From JAIVJG01 sp964236735 (lineage in GTDB: Bacteria > Acidobacteriota > Blastocatellia > Pyrinomonadales > Pyrinomonadaceae), in contig CAXSFM010000003.1 in the NCBI GenBank assembly GCA_964236735.1, forward strand, positions 1-64,000: a stretch of DNA of 64,000 nucleotides. The letters run 5' to 3'. The notes under the pieces were generated by a model. The model was given only the letters and a program-made list of their open reading frames with translations. It ran no database searches and was not told where the DNA came from. A program made the translations under genes and the position numbers. This document shows, in pieces, positions 61,761 to 64,000 of the stretch (the stretch's first letter is position 1; every line of letters starts with the position of its first letter).

Positions 61761-62314
61761 TGGTTCCTCTTTATATCCGTCGGCGTGCCCATCGCCTGCG
61801 TCTTCTGTTGCTGGCGTTGCAGGTACAACTGCTTGGCCTGTTCGATGGGGATGTGAACCGTGCCGGCCTGTTGATCTATGAAGCCCACTTTGTTGAGTTG
61901 TTCGTCCCAATCTTTTCTGACCGCCTTGTACTCGGCGTTCGGGTCTGGAATCGGGTTCGTCGGATTGTCCGGGTGCGCGGGGTCGCTCAGAGCGACTTGC
62001 TGGCCGTCTCCGAGTTTGACCTGCCAGCCGGGAGCCATTTGCAGGCGCGGCTCCGGCGGCAGGCGATCAACGCCCTCGCGCGCGAGCGGCGACGCCTTCA
62101 ACTCGTTATGCTCCGCGCGCGACTCAAGAACTTTGAACATCAAAAGCACGACCACGCAAATGATGACGAAGAAGACGACCAGCCCGCCGACGAATTTTAA
62201 GACAGGTGTGACCGGCACATCCGAATGCTCGTAAGCGACATTCGGGTTGCGGATGTGCGACACGTCCGGCGTCAAATGAATCTCGTCGCTCTTGCGTCTG
62301 CCAAAGACTGCCAT
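61757..62314 (-). CDS. single-pass membrane protein of the ACIII/oxidase cluster
   Basis: 185 residues. A short cytoplasmic part, one membrane helix (VLKFVGGLVVFFVIICVVVLLMF, about 41-62), then a periplasmic tail with LPPEPRLQMAPGWQV, an Asp/Pro-rich stretch and GFIDQQAGTVHIPIEQAKQLYLQR. Similar short proteins accompany cytochrome oxidase and alternative complex III clusters; no reaction is known. Its stop overlaps the SCO GTG start and touches the heptamer repeat. It begins 88 bases after actF. Confidence 0.75.
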   Translation of the reverse strand: MAVFGRRKSDEIHLTPDVSHIRNPNVAYEHSDVPVTPVLKFVGGLVVFFVIICVVVLLMFKVLESRAEHNELKASPLAREGVDRLPPEPRLQMAPGWQVKLGDGQQVALSDPAHPDNPTNPIPDPNAEYKAVRKDWDEQLNKVGFIDQQAGTVHIPIEQAKQLYLQRQQQKTQAMGTPTDIKRNQ

Positions 62315-62361
62315 AACTTTTCCGCTCCCGACTCTGCACCGGCTTTGTTACACCCGCGCCC

Positions 62362-62400
62362 TCTTCACTTTTGCCTTTTACCTTTTCACTTGTGCCTTAC
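62362..62400. repeat. single heptamer-unit half-arm
   Basis: On the minus strand it reads AAGGCAC, AAGTGAA, AAGGTAA, AAGGCAA, AAGTGAA, GAG, the same units as the elements near 40.2 and 46.7 kb, but no inverted partner is present. It lies between actF and the small membrane protein gene. Confidence 0.7.
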
Positions 62401-62401
62401 T

Positions 62402-63685
62402 TCAGTGATGACCTTCCGCTGCCGCCGACTCCAGAGACTTTTCCAAATCGGGCGCGCCGAGTGGCAGCAGAGGTCTCTGTCCAAGCTGGCCGAAGTAGTA
62501 CCAGAGCCAGATGCCGAACAGCCCCGCCGCCGCCGCAGACATCGTCAAAAGGTCTTGCCAGTGAATGCCCGTCCGCTCGCCCGTGTCCTGATAAGCGGCG
62601 GGCGCGACGAGAAAAATCAAATCAACGACGCGCATCAAAAGCATCAGCACCGCGACATTGCGAAGCGTCCGGCTGTGCCGCTTCAAACTGCGCGAGAGCA
62701 AGAGAATGAACGGCAGCGCGAAGTGGAAAAGCACGATGGCGAGGCCGACGTATTGCCACAGGCCGCGCAGACGACGCAGATAAAACGGAATTTCTTCCGG
62801 CAGATTTCCCGCCCAGATGATGAGAAATTGCGAGAAAGAAAAGTACGCATAGAGCATCACGAGCGTGAGCAGCAACTTGCCCCAGTCGTGAAAATGAAGC
62901 GGCGCGTAAACTTCCGACATCGGCTTCTCTTCCGAGAGCGTGGCCGCCGTCGTAATCATCAACGCCAGCGCGCTCAGTCCCCAACCGGCCATAATGATGA
63001 GGCCGTAGATGGTCGAGAACCAATGCGGCTCAAGAGACATGCCCCAGTCAATCGCCGCGAACGTGATGGTGAAACCGAAGAACAGGATGCCGGGGCCGCT
63101 CACGTCCTGCATCTTGCGACGGATGCGCGGGTCGCCCGTGCCGTCCTGTTCGAGCGACCACTTGTTCAGCAGATAGATGAACAGTCCCCAGACGGCGAAG
63201 TAAAAGACGGCGCGCACGAGGAAGAAAGGGATGTTGAGAAAATATTGCGCCTTGTGTTGCAACGCCGTATCACCCGCGACCTTCGCCGGGTCTGACCATT
63301 CGTAGAGCGAGACGTGATCGGGATGCACGAAGAGCGAGATGGCGATGGGCACGAACATGACGGCGATGAGCGGGAGCGTGCGCGACGCGGCCTCGAACAG
63401 GCGACGGCTCGCCAAAGCCCACGCGCCGCCCGTCATGTGTCCGAGCATCACCCAGATGAGACTCCCGACGGCGAGTCCCGCGCAAAAGATGAAGCCGACG
63501 AGATACGCGCGGAAGAATTGCACCGCGCCCGGCATGTGCTCCTGCGGGACGAGAAACGAGACGAGCGCGGCGAGCGCGAGCGCGACGAGGCCGACGAGCA
63601 GAGCGCGCGATCTGTAACGCGCGATTGACGGCGGCGCGGTGTACGTCGTCCTTGTCTTCGTCGTCGTCGTGGTGGTGGCGTTCAT
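62402..63685 (-). CDS. actF: alternative complex III subunit ActF, quinone-binding membrane subunit
   Basis: 427 residues with about ten membrane helices (from ALLVGLVALALAALVSFLV). Segments such as FFRAYLVGFIFCAGLAVGSLIWVMLGHMTGGAWALASRRLFEA, LNIPFFLVRAVFYFAVW and HFHDWGKLLLTLVMLYAYFSFSQFLIIWAGNLPEEIPFYLRR match ActF, which takes part in quinol oxidation by the cytochrome bc1-independent complex. ATG 63685 was chosen over 63745 since GGAGGTGAG, overlapping the actE stop, precedes it; one base separates it from that stop. Confidence 0.9.
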   Translation of the reverse strand: MNATTTTTTKTRTTYTAPPSIARYRSRALLVGLVALALAALVSFLVPQEHMPGAVQFFRAYLVGFIFCAGLAVGSLIWVMLGHMTGGAWALASRRLFEAASRTLPLIAVMFVPIAISLFVHPDHVSLYEWSDPAKVAGDTALQHKAQYFLNIPFFLVRAVFYFAVWGLFIYLLNKWSLEQDGTGDPRIRRKMQDVSGPGILFFGFTITFAAIDWGMSLEPHWFSTIYGLIIMAGWGLSALALMITTAATLSEEKPMSEVYAPLHFHDWGKLLLTLVMLYAYFSFSQFLIIWAGNLPEEIPFYLRRLRGLWQYVGLAIVLFHFALPFILLLSRSLKRHSRTLRNVAVLMLLMRVVDLIFLVAPAAYQDTGERTGIHWQDLLTMSAAAAGLFGIWLWYYFGQLGQRPLLPLGAPDLEKSLESAAAEGHH

Positions 63686-63686
63686 C

Positions 63687-64000
63687 TTAGTGCTTCTCAC
63701 CTCCATGAACTTCTCCACTGCCGCCGTTGTGTTCTTGACCATCATGCGACTGCTGTTGCGTCGCGCTCAACATTTTCGCACGCTCGTCCGGCGAGAGGTC
63801 GCCCAGCGTCTGCCGCCGGCTCAGTTGCAGCGCGCGGATGTAAGCGATGATCTTCCAGCGGTCGGCGGGCTGCACCATGTAATCGTAAGAAGGCATCGCG
63901 CCCCAGCCGTTCGTAATCACGTCGAAGAAATGGTCTGCGGGCGTCTGCCCTTCCTGCAAGCGGTCTTCGTGATAAGAAGGCGGCTGGCGATAACCGCGCC
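63687..64000 (-). CDS. actE: alternative complex III cytochrome c subunit ActE, C-terminal part
   Basis: The frame is open to the window edge, giving the last 104 codons before the stop. The region PPSYHEDR, FFDVITNGWGAMPSYDYMVQPADRWKIIAYIRALQLSR is the C-terminal part of ActE, with Met as a heme ligand candidate in GAMPSY. The heme-binding CxxCH site is outside the window. The tail is rich in Gly, Gln and His. It is the upstream neighbour of actF, so the operon reads actE-actF and probably begins beyond the window. Confidence 0.88.
   Translation of the reverse strand, partial: RGYRQPPSYHEDRLQEGQTPADHFFDVITNGWGAMPSYDYMVQPADRWKIIAYIRALQLSRRQTLGDLSPDERAKMLSATQQQSHDGQEHNGGSGEVHGGEKH

Noticed and set aside
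3..64000. tRNA, rRNA or insertion sequences
   Set aside because: I found no cloverleaf with a plausible anticodon, no rRNA-like tract and no transposase motif; the one cloverleaf-like fold at 32306-32377 lacks the tRNA TTC and CCA features.

Overview
The window is a GC-rich bacterial chromosome segment of about 45 protein genes with no rRNA, tRNA, CRISPR array or transposase that I can see. Gene content points to Acidobacteriota, perhaps the Blastocatellia/Pyrinomonadales side. The reasons are a beta-propeller protein with a Solibacter-type C-terminal domain (TIGR03437-like), several DUF4214 proteins, a DUF4331/TPR/NicO cluster, and an alternative complex III next to an A2-type caa3 oxidase. 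This taxonomic call is inference from gene families only.

Layout. 0.2-2.3 kb: a Crp/Fnr regulator and a sigma-54 activator. 2.4-3.1 kb: a degenerate intergenic stretch with a possible broken small lipoprotein and two strong hairpins. 3.1-8.9 kb: a co-directional cluster of a DUF4331 protein, a TPR protein and a double NicO nickel/cobalt-type transporter. 9.2-44 kb: a large surface-polysaccharide and glycosylation region. It holds an O-antigen ligase-like protein carrying an inserted PDZ domain, an ABC-2 exporter permease and its Wzt-type ATPase, four glycosyltransferases of families 4 and 2, five SAM-dependent methyltransferases, five large polytopic membrane proteins (GT39-like, YfhO and unassigned), and a secreted beta-propeller protein. 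The permease and ATPase are separated by a lower-GC island (12.7-14.7 kb) with a phosphatase-like gene, an orphan gene, a HigB/HigA-like pair and an iron-permease-like gene. 44.5-56.4 kb: a subtilase, dienelactone hydrolase, TPR lipoprotein, PIG-L deacetylase, DUF2911, DUF72, proC and an acyltransferase. 56.6-64 kb: a minus-strand respiratory operon, actE (cut by the window edge), actF, a small membrane protein, a Sco copper chaperone, and oxidase subunits II, I, III and IV.

Two protein modules recur and tie the polysaccharide region together. A beta-sandwich of about 120 residues, ending in a PGxYxLExDxVQExVxWF-type motif, closes four glycosyltransferase or methyltransferase-type proteins and also stands alone as a lipoprotein. 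A DUF4214-containing module of about 200-250 residues occurs alone, behind a subtilase, and behind a polytopic membrane protein.

The most unusual signal is non-coding. At least ten intergenic sites consist of short tandem units with a strict 7-bp period, mostly arranged as two inverted arms of up to 30 bp perfect match. The unit sequence differs between sites. All lie just downstream of a gene end. Four of them supply the stop codon of a gene, and one appears to encode the whole signal peptide of the Sco protein, with one arm giving the basic part and the other arm the hydrophobic part. Separate CACAGAGG-type palindromes also occur three times, two of them inside a conserved 154-bp dispersed repeat.
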